A stretch of 64,000 nt of DNA, taken from contig JAFUDX010000034.1 in the NCBI GenBank assembly GCA_017464425.1, positions 1-64,000 on the forward strand, in the 5' to 3' direction. Each line of letters begins with the position of its first letter. The first letter of the stretch is position 1. The translations under genes and the position numbers were made by a program. The notes beneath the pieces are model-generated. The model had not been told where the DNA came from. It was given only the letters and a program-made list of their open reading frames with translations, and did not search any database. Shown piece by piece: positions 24,665 through 32,934 of this stretch. This stretch comes from Treponema sp. GTDB taxonomy: Bacteria > Spirochaetota > Spirochaetia > Treponematales > Treponemataceae.

Positions 24665-26776
24665 ATGAAATTGAAAAAGCTCAAATCCATCCGTAAAAAT
24701 TTGATTTCGCTCATTGCCCTCACCGTTTTGGTGTTTACGCTTTCCGCACTGGGCGTTTTTACTTGGCTAGAAAATATGGCGTATGACAGCCGAATGAGTT
24801 TTTCTGCCCGCCATTATGCTCCTTCTGAAGAAATTGCGCTCGTTTTGCTCGACCAAGAAAGTTTGGACTGGGCAAAGGAGGAATTTGGTTGGGGATGGCC
24901 GTGGCCGCGGGAAGCATACGCAAAGATGATTGACTATTTTAATCGCGGGAATGCGGCTTCGTTTGCGTTCGATATGATTTATTCTGAAAATTCGGTGTAT
25001 GGAACGCAAGACGATGAAAAATTTGCCGAAAGTTCCAAAAATTTCGGGCGTGTGATTCAGACGATTTTTTATGAGAATGACGATTCAGAGCCAACGCTGC
25101 CAATTTTGCCACTTCGGGATTCTGCCGCGCTTCTCGGAAATGTCAGTTCTTCGCTTGATTCTGACCGTGTTGCCCGCCGAAGCCCTGTTGAGCCGTCCGC
25201 TACGGGCGAGTACGGTCTTTCCATTTCAAGTTATCTCGTCAAAAACGGTACGATTGATTTAGAAAAAATCCCGCGTTCGTGGAAAGGCGGCATGTATGTG
25301 CGCTATGTCGATGATTTGAGCCGCTTTGCCCCCTATTCGGCAAAACAGATTCTGCAAAGTGAATTAGAAATAGAAGAAAGTGAACAGAGATTCCGAAATG
25401 AATTCGGAATGACAGAAGCCAGTCATCCTGAACTCGACCGCTCGCGTTATCGCGGTCGCTTCGTTTCAGAATCTGACGACGACTTTATCCCTCCAGAGCA
25501 ATTTGAAGGAAATTATGTGTTTTTCGGGCTGTATGCGCCGGGTTTGTTCGATATTTGTGCAACGCCTGTTTCTGCGACTTATCCTGGCGTGGGCGTGCAT
25601 TTGTGCCAGCTCGACACGATTTTGCAGGAATCGTACATCAACGATGAGCCGATTATCTTCACGATTTTGTTCATTTTTGCGGCTATCATCGGTGGATTTT
25701 TGCTCGGAGCCTCGATTTCTCAGGCAAAAATTTCTTCGCTCGTCATAAAAACGCTGTTCGCCCTGCTGATTTGTTCGGCATGGGTTGCGTTTGCGTTCGC
25801 AATTTTCTTTGCGGGCTGGATTGTTCCGCTTTCAACGGTCATTTTTGCGTTCATTCTTTCATATATAACGGCGATTTTTGAAGGCTACATGACCGAAGGG
25901 CATCAAAAACGCTACCTCAAAGCCGCGTTCCGCCAGTATTTAAGCCCCGCCGTCATCGAAAATCTGATTGCGAATCCAGAGAAGCTCAATCTTGGTGGCG
26001 AAGAGCGCGAAATCACGGCATATTTTTCTGATGTGCAAGGCTTCACTTCGATTTCAGAAAAACTCACGCCAAAAGAACTCACCGACTTGCTCAACAATTA
26101 TTTGAGCGCGATGACTGACATTATCCTTGCGCACGGTGGCACAATCGACAAATACGAGGGCGATGCAATCATCGCGTTCTGGGGTGCGCCCACCGAGCAA
26201 GCCGACCACGCAAAACGGGCGGTCGATGCCGCGCTCGCCTGTCAGCAAAAGCTCCGCGACATGCAAGAAGAGCTTACCAAAGTCACAGGAAAGCCGTTCG
26301 TGCAGAGAATCGGACTGAACACAGGAAAAGCCGTCGTGGGCAACATGGGAAGCCGAAGCCGGTTCGACTATACGATGATGGGCGACACGGTGAATCTTGC
26401 AAGCCGCCTTGAAGGAATCAACAAGCAGTTCGGAACTTACACAATGTGTTCAAAAGCAACGATGGAAAGCGCCGTCAAAAACAGCTGTGAATATGCATTC
26501 CGACCGATTTCAAACATTGCGGTTGTTGGCAAAAAAGAGGGCGTGCAAGTCTTCGTGCCAATGTCACAGTACGAATACGAAAACACCGCTGAAAAACGCC
26601 AAATCTACGACGAAGCCTACGATTTGTTTGTAAAAGGCGATTTTGCCAAAGCGAAAGAAAAATTCGCCTCAAACGAGAAAGATGCGCCATCAGCGAAATT
26701 CGTGGAAAAATGCGAAAAACTGATTCAAAATCCGCCCGAAAATTGGGACGGGATTTTGCGTGCGACGGAAAAATAA
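24665..26776 (+). CDS. CHASE2 adenylate/guanylate cyclase
   Basis: A 703-residue membrane protein. An N-terminal helix and an extracytoplasmic CHASE2 sensor (NMAYDSRMSF, IALVLLDQESL, GWGWPWPREAY) are followed by three helices (about 325-410) and a class III cyclase domain: metal Asp in YFSDVQGFTSISEKL, Lys and Asp in IDKYEGDAIIAFWG, and MMGDTVNLASRLEG. The Lys in the purine pocket favours ATP and so cyclic AMP. A C-terminal TPR-like tail follows. The chosen start matches the first membrane helix; upstream DNA is operator repeats. A dispersed repeat is inserted in frame in the CHASE2 domain (25372-25478). Divergent from the HipA-like gene. Confidence 0.88.
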   Translation: MKLKKLKSIRKNLISLIALTVLVFTLSALGVFTWLENMAYDSRMSFSARHYAPSEEIALVLLDQESLDWAKEEFGWGWPWPREAYAKMIDYFNRGNAASFAFDMIYSENSVYGTQDDEKFAESSKNFGRVIQTIFYENDDSEPTLPILPLRDSAALLGNVSSSLDSDRVARRSPVEPSATGEYGLSISSYLVKNGTIDLEKIPRSWKGGMYVRYVDDLSRFAPYSAKQILQSELEIEESEQRFRNEFGMTEASHPELDRSRYRGRFVSESDDDFIPPEQFEGNYVFFGLYAPGLFDICATPVSATYPGVGVHLCQLDTILQESYINDEPIIFTILFIFAAIIGGFLLGASISQAKISSLVIKTLFALLICSAWVAFAFAIFFAGWIVPLSTVIFAFILSYITAIFEGYMTEGHQKRYLKAAFRQYLSPAVIENLIANPEKLNLGGEEREITAYFSDVQGFTSISEKLTPKELTDLLNNYLSAMTDIILAHGGTIDKYEGDAIIAFWGAPTEQADHAKRAVDAALACQQKLRDMQEELTKVTGKPFVQRIGLNTGKAVVGNMGSRSRFDYTMMGDTVNLASRLEGINKQFGTYTMCSKATMESAVKNSCEYAFRPISNIAVVGKKEGVQVFVPMSQYEYENTAEKRQIYDEAYDLFVKGDFAKAKEKFASNEKDAPSAKFVEKCEKLIQNPPENWDGILRATEK
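25372..25478 (+). repeat. palindromic dispersed repeat inserted in frame in the cyclase gene
   Basis: AGATTCCGAAATGAATTCGG, then AATGACAGAA, GTCATCCTGAACTCGACCGC and GTTATCGCGGTCGC are typical dispersed-repeat modules. They encode a hydrophilic block (RFRNEFGMTEASHPELDRSR) that interrupts the CHASE2 domain. Confidence 0.65.
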
Positions 26777-26880
26777 AATCACGCAGTTTCTCTTCTCAAA
26801 GCTATTGCTTTTTGATACTATGTATAGGAATGAATTTTAGCGTCGTAATGACGGAATTAAAGTAAAAATTGGAGTTAAAA

Positions 26881-27855
26881 ATGAAAGAACTTTCAAAGTT
26901 GATGGATTTCAGACCGAGCATCAAAGTCGTTGATGCCACATTGCGTGACGGCGGATTGGTCAATGATTTTTACTTTCCGGAAGGATTTGAAAAGGCACTC
27001 TACGAAGCCAACATTAAGGCGGGCGTTGATTATATGGAATTCGGCTACCGTGCCGACAAAGAAATGTTCGACGAGTCAAAATTCGGACCATGCAAATTCT
27101 CAAGCGATGATTTTATCCGCTCAATCGTGGGCGAAAATGATACTGACCTCAAACTCGCGATTATGGCTGATGTCGGTCGCTGTAACTACAAGCAGGACAT
27201 TCAAGAAAAGGCAAACAGCCCGGTCGATTTGATTCGGGTGGCAACGTACCTTCACCAGATGCCAGGCGCAATCGATATGATTGAAGACGCAAAAAAGAAG
27301 GGCTACGAAGTCAGCTGCAACATCATGGCGATTTCAAATTCTCAGGAATCAGACATAAAAGTCGCGCTTGATTTGCTCGGAAAGTCACCGGTCGACATGA
27401 TTTACATTGTAGACAGCTACGGCGCACTCTACCCAGAGCAGATTGCCCGAATCGCTGATTTGTACGGCGAATTTGCCGAAAAATATGGCAAAAAACTCGG
27501 AATCCACGCGCACGACAATCAAAAGCTCGCCTTTGCGAACACCATCGAAGCGGTTGGCGACGGCGTTGATTTCCTTGATGCAACCTATTCTGCAATGGGG
27601 CGCGGAGCTGGCAACTGCGCAATGGAGCTTTTGCTTGGCTTCTTGCGAAATCCGAAGTACAAGCTTTTCCCAGTCCTCAAATTCATCGAAGAGCACATGA
27701 ACCCGATGAAAGCGAACGGCGTTGTGTGGGGCTACGATTTGCAGTATCTCATGACGGGCGTTTTGAATCAGCACCCGCGCACCGCAATTCAGTTCACCAA
27801 AGACAAGCGCACTGATTTCTGCGAATTCTACAAAGAAGTCACAAGCCAGGAATAA
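26881..27855 (+). CDS. DRE-TIM aldolase / HMGL-like protein
   Basis: A 324-residue TIM-barrel enzyme. VVDATLRDGGLVNDF near residue 20 carries the metal and catalytic D-R-D motif of the HMG-CoA lyase/homocitrate synthase superfamily. YIVDSYGALYPEQI and LGIHAHDNQKLAFAN (the His-x-His metal ligands) follow. It most resembles 4-hydroxy-2-oxovalerate aldolase-type proteins of unknown substrate. The ATG at 26881 follows GGAG by 7 bases. A strong terminator follows (27881-27933). Confidence 0.82.
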   Translation: MKELSKLMDFRPSIKVVDATLRDGGLVNDFYFPEGFEKALYEANIKAGVDYMEFGYRADKEMFDESKFGPCKFSSDDFIRSIVGENDTDLKLAIMADVGRCNYKQDIQEKANSPVDLIRVATYLHQMPGAIDMIEDAKKKGYEVSCNIMAISNSQESDIKVALDLLGKSPVDMIYIVDSYGALYPEQIARIADLYGEFAEKYGKKLGIHAHDNQKLAFANTIEAVGDGVDFLDATYSAMGRGAGNCAMELLLGFLRNPKYKLFPVLKFIEEHMNPMKANGVVWGYDLQYLMTGVLNQHPRTAIQFTKDKRTDFCEFYKEVTSQE

Positions 27856-27880
27856 CTCAAAATCCTCTCTTTGCTTTTAC

Positions 27881-27933
27881 CCCCGCATCCAAACAAGCAC
27901 GAAAACAAATGTGCTCGGTGCGGGGCATTTTTT
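27881..27933 (+). terminator. intrinsic terminator after the aldolase gene
   Basis: CCCCGCATC pairs with GGTGCGGGG, with a nested AGCAC/GTGCT stem, followed by a T-run at 27928-27934. It directly abuts the end of the convergent XRE gene. Confidence 0.8.
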
Positions 27934-28262
27934 TAGATTTTTTCCAAAATGGTTTTCATGTCCGCAGTCAGTTTTTGGTAAAGCGTTTCCGTTACTTCGT
28001 CAATAAATTTATCCCTGTTACCCGTAATGATATTTTGTGGCGTTGTTTCCTCTTCAAAAAGTTGTGCGGCTTTTATTTTGAGAACACGGGCAATTTCCTC
28101 GATGACTTGGATTGTGGGAAAACTCGCGTGACTTTCGATTTTGTTGATGTAATTCGTGCCTTTATTTAATTTCTCCGAGAGTGATTCTTGGGATAATCCG
28201 CATTTCTTTCGGTAAAACTTCAGATTGTTGATGAATATTTCTTGCAGTGAAAGATTTTGCAT
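27933..28262 (-). CDS. XRE-family transcriptional regulator
   Basis: A 109-residue cytosolic DNA-binding protein. Residues about 12-65 form a helix-turn-helix: NLKFYRKKCGLSQESLSEKL, then NYINKIESHASFPTIQVIEE. A short C-terminal helical extension follows. No partner gene adjoins. Likely a repressor with local or unknown targets. Confidence 0.85.
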   Translation of the reverse strand: MQNLSLQEIFINNLKFYRKKCGLSQESLSEKLNKGTNYINKIESHASFPTIQVIEEIARVLKIKAAQLFEEETTPQNIITGNRDKFIDEVTETLYQKLTADMKTILEKI

Positions 28263-28437
28263 ACCTTTACAATGCAGATTTTAGATTTTATCGAAAACAC
28301 CCCAATATATCTATATTTTGAAATTGCCTTGATTTACTTCCTAAAATAATGTAAATTTACATCTTATTATGGTGGAAATATTTCAGTTTGCGCCTTTCAC
28401 ACCATTTTTTCACATTTTCCTTCTATGGAGATTTTTT

Positions 28438-30999
28438 ATGACATCGAAGACTTTTTCCCGATTCTTGGCGATTCTGCTCATTCTGTTGCCCGTTTTTTCT
28501 TTTCTTTCCTGTTCGTCTTCCGTTGATTCTGATCCGGACGCGCAGATTCCTACTATCACATCGATTTCAAGCGATGTCTCTACCGTGCTGAACATTGCGA
28601 AGGAACTTTCGGTGGGCGTTTCGGTCTCCGACAAGGGAACGCTCTCGTATCAGTGGTACACTGCCGAATCAAAAATTGCTGAGGGCACGGCGATTTCTGA
28701 CGCAACGGACGCACGTTTTACGCCGCAAACGCAAAGTGTCGGAATCTTCTATTATTATTGTGTGATTACGAACAAACTCGGCTCAAGCAAGCGTTCGGTC
28801 ACTTCGCCGAGAATCACCTACACGGTCTCAGAGTGGATTACCGCGAAGGAGCCGGTTTTGGCGCAACACCCAGCCAATGTGACCGCTGACTTCGGTGCGG
28901 AATTCTCGCTCTCCGTCATTGCCTACTCGCTTGACGGCGGAACGCTCTCGTACCAGTGGTATTTTTCGGCAAGCGAGGATGGGGAAGCGGCAGCTCTTGA
29001 GGGCGCGAGCGAGTCAAGCTACAAAGGGAAGATTGGGGCAGATACGCTCGGATTCTACTACTGCGTCGTCACGAACACGATTGAGGACAACGGCGACGGC
29101 GGAGCAAAAACGGCGAGCGTAAAAACGAATGCGGCGATTGTCTCAAAAGATGTAGTCAACGCGAACACACCCGTAATCACCTCCCAGCCAGCCGACGCAG
29201 AGGCGATTATCCCCGCGATTCATGTCTTTTCGGTGGGCGCGTACACGGCAGACGAGGGGATTTTGACCTATCAATGGTATTCGGTTTTGGAAGGAGAGAG
29301 CGAAAGAACGGCAATAGAAGGCGCAGCGGAATCAAAACTTCGGCTCACTGAAAGCAAAGTCGGCAAAACGGGCTATTACTGCGTCATCACGAGCACAATT
29401 GAAGATAACGGTGACGGCGGAACGAAGAGCGCAAGTGTTACGAGCGATACGGCGTGGCTTACGACGGTCTACCTAAAAGATGTCGTTCCCGCCCCGACCT
29501 TTACCGAGCAGCCGACACCAATGAGCGTTGCCCCGTACAATCAGAGCATCACGCTTTCGTGCACGGCGGAATCAGCTGGCTATGCGGTGCGCTACAAGTG
29601 GTACGAAAGTTTTGACGGAACAAGTGCCGTAGGAAAAACCGTTTCCGAAGGAAGCGGAGCAGACACAGCCACATTCACGATGCCCGCATTCACGGAGAAA
29701 GGAATCCGCTATTTCTATTGCGTGGCAACAACCGTGATTGCCGAAAACGAGGGCGGTGACGTTAACACAGTAGCGACAATCAGCAACGTGGTGAGCGTGG
29801 CATGCACGGGGCTGCCGGTGGTGCAGATTGATACGGCGGATGGAAACCCGACACCGGCAAAAGAAAAACACAACGGTCGGCTTCAAATCTATTATCCTGA
29901 TGGGAAAAAATATGACAGCGGTACGGCAAATGAATTTACGGTGAAAGTCCGTGGCAATGCGACGGCTTGGTATCCTAAGCGTCCGTACAAATTGAAACTC
30001 CCGAAGAAAATGAATCTCCTCAACATTGACTCATCGGAAAACAAAGATAAAAATTGGGTATTGCTTGCCGGTTATTGCGACAAGACTTTGTTGCGGACAA
30101 AAATCGGATTCTACACGGCATCGCTTTTTAATGATATTATTGGCAACGAAAAGTTATACATTCCGCATTCAGAATTTGTCGATGTCGTGCTGAATGGAGA
30201 ATATATCGGAAACTATTGCCTGACGGATTCAGTAAAAGAAGGCTCTGAGCGACTTGCAGTAAATGAGAAAGCGACGGATGAAGGCGGCATTGGTTTTGTC
30301 GCAGAATATGATGGCGGATATTATGCAAACGAGCCGAAATGGTTTAAAACGCAGAAGAAACAATATCCATATACTTTTAAATTCCCGGATACTGATGACG
30401 CAGACTTTGATTCCTATATGGCATGGCTTGAAGAAAATATGAATAAATTTGAATCGGCTTTGTATGATGAAGATTCGGAAGATGACTGGAAGAATTATAT
30501 CGATATAGAAAGCTTTGCCCGCTGGTTCTTGGCGCATAATATTCTTGCAAATATTGATACGAATTATTTTTTCAGCAAAAAGACCTCTGACGACACATCA
30601 AAACTCATTATGGGACCTGTCTGGGATTTTGAGTGGAGCATCGGAATCGGCTGGTACTATGGAAGCCGTCCGCGACCGGCTGACTATTGGTGCGTGAACG
30701 GATGGTATTTTGAAGAATTGCTGAAAAAAGAAGAATTTGTTTCTGCGGTAAAAAATCAATGGGAAGCACTGAAAGAAAAATACCCGAACCTGGCGGGAAC
30801 GATTAACAGCAAAATGGACGAATATGCAGAAGAGATCAAAATATCTCAAAAGATTAATTTCTTGCATTGGGATATTTTGAATACAATCGTCTCAGTCGGG
30901 GGAATTCCGCTTGGTAGCTATGAAGCCGAATTGGAATGTGACAAACAATTTATCGAAAATCATATCTCATGGCTCGATACCGCAATCAACGGGCTATAA
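28438..30999 (+). CDS. CotH-type kinase-fold lipoprotein with Ig-like repeats
   Basis: An 853-residue surface lipoprotein. The start follows GGAG by 6 bases; the signal ends FSFLSC, with Cys22 lipidated. Residues about 35-460 contain four repeats of an Ig-like module, each with a YQWY core and a YYCV closing strand. The C-terminal 380 residues are a CotH domain: FTVKVRGNATAWYPKRPYKL, WVLLAGYCDKTLLR and MGPVWDFEWSIGIG. Known CotH proteins phosphorylate coat or surface proteins; spirochaetal members may act on extracellular substrates. The Ig part is GC-richer than the C-terminal part, which suggests fusion of modules of different history. Confidence 0.85.
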   Translation: MTSKTFSRFLAILLILLPVFSFLSCSSSVDSDPDAQIPTITSISSDVSTVLNIAKELSVGVSVSDKGTLSYQWYTAESKIAEGTAISDATDARFTPQTQSVGIFYYYCVITNKLGSSKRSVTSPRITYTVSEWITAKEPVLAQHPANVTADFGAEFSLSVIAYSLDGGTLSYQWYFSASEDGEAAALEGASESSYKGKIGADTLGFYYCVVTNTIEDNGDGGAKTASVKTNAAIVSKDVVNANTPVITSQPADAEAIIPAIHVFSVGAYTADEGILTYQWYSVLEGESERTAIEGAAESKLRLTESKVGKTGYYCVITSTIEDNGDGGTKSASVTSDTAWLTTVYLKDVVPAPTFTEQPTPMSVAPYNQSITLSCTAESAGYAVRYKWYESFDGTSAVGKTVSEGSGADTATFTMPAFTEKGIRYFYCVATTVIAENEGGDVNTVATISNVVSVACTGLPVVQIDTADGNPTPAKEKHNGRLQIYYPDGKKYDSGTANEFTVKVRGNATAWYPKRPYKLKLPKKMNLLNIDSSENKDKNWVLLAGYCDKTLLRTKIGFYTASLFNDIIGNEKLYIPHSEFVDVVLNGEYIGNYCLTDSVKEGSERLAVNEKATDEGGIGFVAEYDGGYYANEPKWFKTQKKQYPYTFKFPDTDDADFDSYMAWLEENMNKFESALYDEDSEDDWKNYIDIESFARWFLAHNILANIDTNYFFSKKTSDDTSKLIMGPVWDFEWSIGIGWYYGSRPRPADYWCVNGWYFEELLKKEEFVSAVKNQWEALKEKYPNLAGTINSKMDEYAEEIKISQKINFLHWDILNTIVSVGGIPLGSYEAELECDKQFIENHISWLDTAINGL

Positions 31000-31072
31000 A
31001 AACATCTTGCACGATATTTTTATACGACAAACAGAAACTTCTGTGATATACTGATTCGTGCAGGAGGTCGCC

Positions 31073-31177
31073 ATGCCATACGAAGTTTTAGAAAAGAAAT
31101 TGAAGATTATTCCCGAACAATATTTTGAGCAAGTCTCGTCATTTTTGGATTTGCTTTTGAGCCTTCCGAAATTATAA
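31073..31177 (+). CDS. truncated DUF2281-like antitoxin fragment
   Basis: A 34-residue frame with an excellent AGGAGG seven bases upstream. MPYEVLEKKLKIIPEQYF and VSSFLDLLLS match the N-terminal half of the 76-residue DUF2281 protein at 54338-54568 (MSYAALEQKLRLVPESDF, VSQFLDLILS). It stops before the C-terminal part, so it is probably a remnant of an antitoxin gene. Confidence 0.65.
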   Translation: MPYEVLEKKLKIIPEQYFEQVSSFLDLLLSLPKL

Positions 31178-31243
31178 CACAAGTTTATCAGAATCTTTCT
31201 TGATTTTTCTGATTCATCGCATTACATTTAAATCATAACGAGC

Positions 31244-31289
31244 AGCCGCACGGCATAAGTCCAGTTTACTTATGAGCGTGCGGCTTTTT
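31244..31289 (+). terminator. strong intrinsic terminator
   Basis: AGCCGCACG/CGTGCGGCT outer stem and CATAAGT/ACTTATG inner stem, followed by TTTTT. It lies between the antitoxin fragment and the esterase pseudogene. Confidence 0.85.
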
Positions 31290-31309
31290 CTTTTATCAAG
31301 GAGATTTGT

Positions 31310-31730
31310 ATGAAAATGAAGAAAATCGGAATGATTGGGCTTTGTTTGATTTGCGCGACAGGTTTGTTTGCCGCTTCAAAATCACTTCCCGCCGAAAAGG
31401 GAATCAAAAAAGTTACGACGGTTGCGGAATCGTTCGGTGACGGCGAAAAGGTCTCGGCTGTCGTTATCACTTACGCAAAGAAAATCGATGCGAATTCCGT
31501 GAATGAAAAATCGTATGCGGTCGAGTGCGTTGAAAACGCTCAGACGGTTCTTCGCACGGTGGAAAGCGTTGAGGTAAACGGAAAAAATGAAAGCGAATGT
31601 AGCGACAATGCTTGAAAAAGAAGCCGACATCCGCATGAATGTGTTCAAAGGCGGAAGCCACATGTACACATGGAGCCTCGCGTATAACATAGAAGGAATC
31701 CGCGACTGGCTCTTTGCGCAGAGCAAATAA
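31310..31730 (+). pseudogene. secreted esterase-like gene with an internal deletion
   Basis: The first frame (31310-31615) encodes a signal peptide (ICATGLFAASKSLPAEKG) and about 75 residues of a mature N-terminus (VTTVAESFGDGEKVSAVVIT). From about 31590 the coding sense moves to another frame: MKANVATMLEKEADIRMNVF, then KGGSHMYTWSLAYNIEGIRD and a stop at 31728-31730. The latter resembles the last part of alpha/beta-hydrolase esterases, where a His-containing W-S/N pattern closes the fold. The catalytic middle, several hundred residues, is missing. AAGGAG precedes the start. Function is lost. Confidence 0.7.
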
Positions 31731-31753
31731 ATCGCCGTAAAAACAAAAAAGGC

Positions 31754-32203
31754 TTATCCTTCAAACCAATTCTCAATCTGCAATTCGCTCACTTGTGCAA
31801 TCGCTTCAAAATGCTTTGTGTTCCGCGTGACCAAAACCATGTGATTTGCGAGAGCGATTGCGGCAATCATGCTGTCAGAAAGCTGAGTCGGTTTTCCGAT
31901 TTTTGAAAGTTTTGCGCGTAAATCAGCATGAATTTCTGCGGCTTTTTGCGTGTAATGCTTCATTTTAAATTCTGAAAGCACTTCCTCGTTTATAAATTTT
32001 GCAAGGGCGGTTTTCTTTACGCCCTCATCAAGCAAATACAGTCCGAATAGCAATTCTTGCCAGACAATTGTGCAAATTGCGCAGTCAGAAATGTGCATAC
32101 CAAAATTTTGAAGTACATTGAAATTTGCCCTGTACTTCATGAATTCCGAGACAATATTTGAATCTAAAAGATAATGTGGTTCTTCATCGTCACTGTTTTG
32201 CAT
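31754..32203 (-). CDS. vapC: PIN-domain toxin (VapC-like)
   Basis: A 149-residue ribonuclease of the PIN family. Acidic residues occur in the expected places: YLLDSNIVSEFMK, WQELLFGLYLL and LSDSMIAAIALAN, ending with LVTRNTKHFEAI. VapC toxins cleave tRNA or rRNA when the antitoxin is degraded. The start overlaps the stop of the antitoxin gene (TAATG), the usual toxin-antitoxin coupling. Confidence 0.92.
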   Translation of the reverse strand: MQNSDDEEPHYLLDSNIVSEFMKYRANFNVLQNFGMHISDCAICTIVWQELLFGLYLLDEGVKKTALAKFINEEVLSEFKMKHYTQKAAEIHADLRAKLSKIGKPTQLSDSMIAAIALANHMVLVTRNTKHFEAIAQVSELQIENWFEG

Positions 32204-32511
32204 TAGTCGTCAAACACTCCTTCAAAAACAGTTGTTTGGTATGTGTCCATCGTCGTATCACGGACATTGCCAAAAATTGCTTCGATTTCCTCGTCAGAAA
32301 ATTTTCCGTATTCTTGTTTTTTGAATTCAGCGAGTTTTTCGAGAAAGTTCGGCTTTTTTGCTTTGCGAACAAGCGTGTTGTATTCTTCAAAAGAAATGAG
32401 CACCGCCGCATTTTTGTTGCGCCGAGAGATAAACACCGGTCCTGAAACTTCCGCCTGATGAATGAAAAACGGCAATCGGTTTTTTGCCTCAAAAACAGGA
32501 ACTGTATTCAT
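32203..32511 (-). CDS. Phd/YefM-type antitoxin
   Basis: A 102-residue protein with the N-terminal Phd/YefM fold: FEAKNRLPFFIHQAEVSGPV, VFISRRNKNAAVLISFEEYN. The C-terminal tail is acidic and would wrap around the toxin. First gene of the toxin-antitoxin operon; AGGAGG precedes the ATG. It should also repress its own promoter. Confidence 0.9.
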   Translation of the reverse strand: MNTVPVFEAKNRLPFFIHQAEVSGPVFISRRNKNAAVLISFEEYNTLVRKAKKPNFLEKLAEFKKQEYGKFSDEEIEAIFGNVRDTTMDTYQTTVFEGVFDD

Positions 32512-32580
32512 AGCGACCTCCTTCCTCTTTAAGCCTACACCGAGATAGCCAGTTTGTCAAGGCTGAGATGGCTATTAAGA

Positions 32581-32609
32581 TTGACAAAACAAAAATTATA
32601 CTATATATT
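32581..32609 (+). promoter_or_regulatory. promoter of the small toxin gene
   Basis: TTGACA at 32581-32586, a 17-base spacer, and TATATT at 32604-32609. The transcript would start near 32616, leaving a 60-base leader in which GTCTCC (32643-32648) can pair with GGAGGAC around the ribosome binding site. Confidence 0.65.
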
Positions 32610-32676
32610 TGTGATTGTTGGGAACATCGTACACGGTGGGCAGTCTCCTAATTTAACATTGGGAGGACGGTGCATT

Positions 32677-32760
32677 ATGTCGGACTATGAATTTGCGATG
32701 CTTGTCATTGCTGTTTTGAGCTTGATTATAAATGTGCTGGCTTTCTTCAAACACAAATAG
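32677..32760 (+). CDS. putative holin-like type I toxin (27 residues)
   Basis: MSDYEFAMLVIAVLSLIINV plus LAFFKHK: a short acidic start, one membrane helix and a basic end. This is the pattern of the holin-like toxin family (Hol_Tox, TxpA/BsrG-like), known chiefly from Firmicutes. GGGAGG lies about 9 bases upstream and is probably masked in a leader hairpin. A convergent candidate antisense RNA overlaps the 3' untranslated region. The peptide would insert in the membrane and stop growth if the RNA antitoxin fell. Confidence 0.75.
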   Translation: MSDYEFAMLVIAVLSLIINVLAFFKHK

Positions 32761-32769
32761 AGGAATAGC

Positions 32770-32857
32770 AAAAAATAAAGCCTACCCCTTAAGTGCTAAT
32801 CCGAGTAGGCTTTTCATAAGCTAAAAGGAGACGGTCGCTAGTGCGGTGTTCCCTTCT
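32770..32857 (-). ncRNA. candidate antisense RNA antitoxin (RatA-like)
   Basis: On the minus strand TTGACT (32891-32886), a 16-base spacer and TATATT (32869-32864) form a promoter. About 85 bases later the stem AAGCCTAC/GTAGGCTT (32812-32778) followed by TATTTTTT makes a terminator. The RNA would be fully complementary to the 3' region of the toxin mRNA, as in txpA/RatA. The ends are estimates. Confidence 0.65.
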
Positions 32858-32870
32858 GTTTTTAATATAT

Positions 32871-32912
32871 CACATTGGTTGTAAAAGTCAAGTCTACAAC
32901 CAATGTGTTTTT
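32871..32912 (+). terminator. terminator of the toxin mRNA
   Basis: CACATTGGTTGTA and TACAACCAATGTG are perfect 13-bp arms with an 11-base loop, followed by TTTTTA. The same hairpin also contains the -35 region of the antisense promoter in its loop, and lies downstream of kdgK on the other strand. Confidence 0.75.
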
Positions 32913-32934
32913 ATCGCTTAAAATCGCTTACGAT

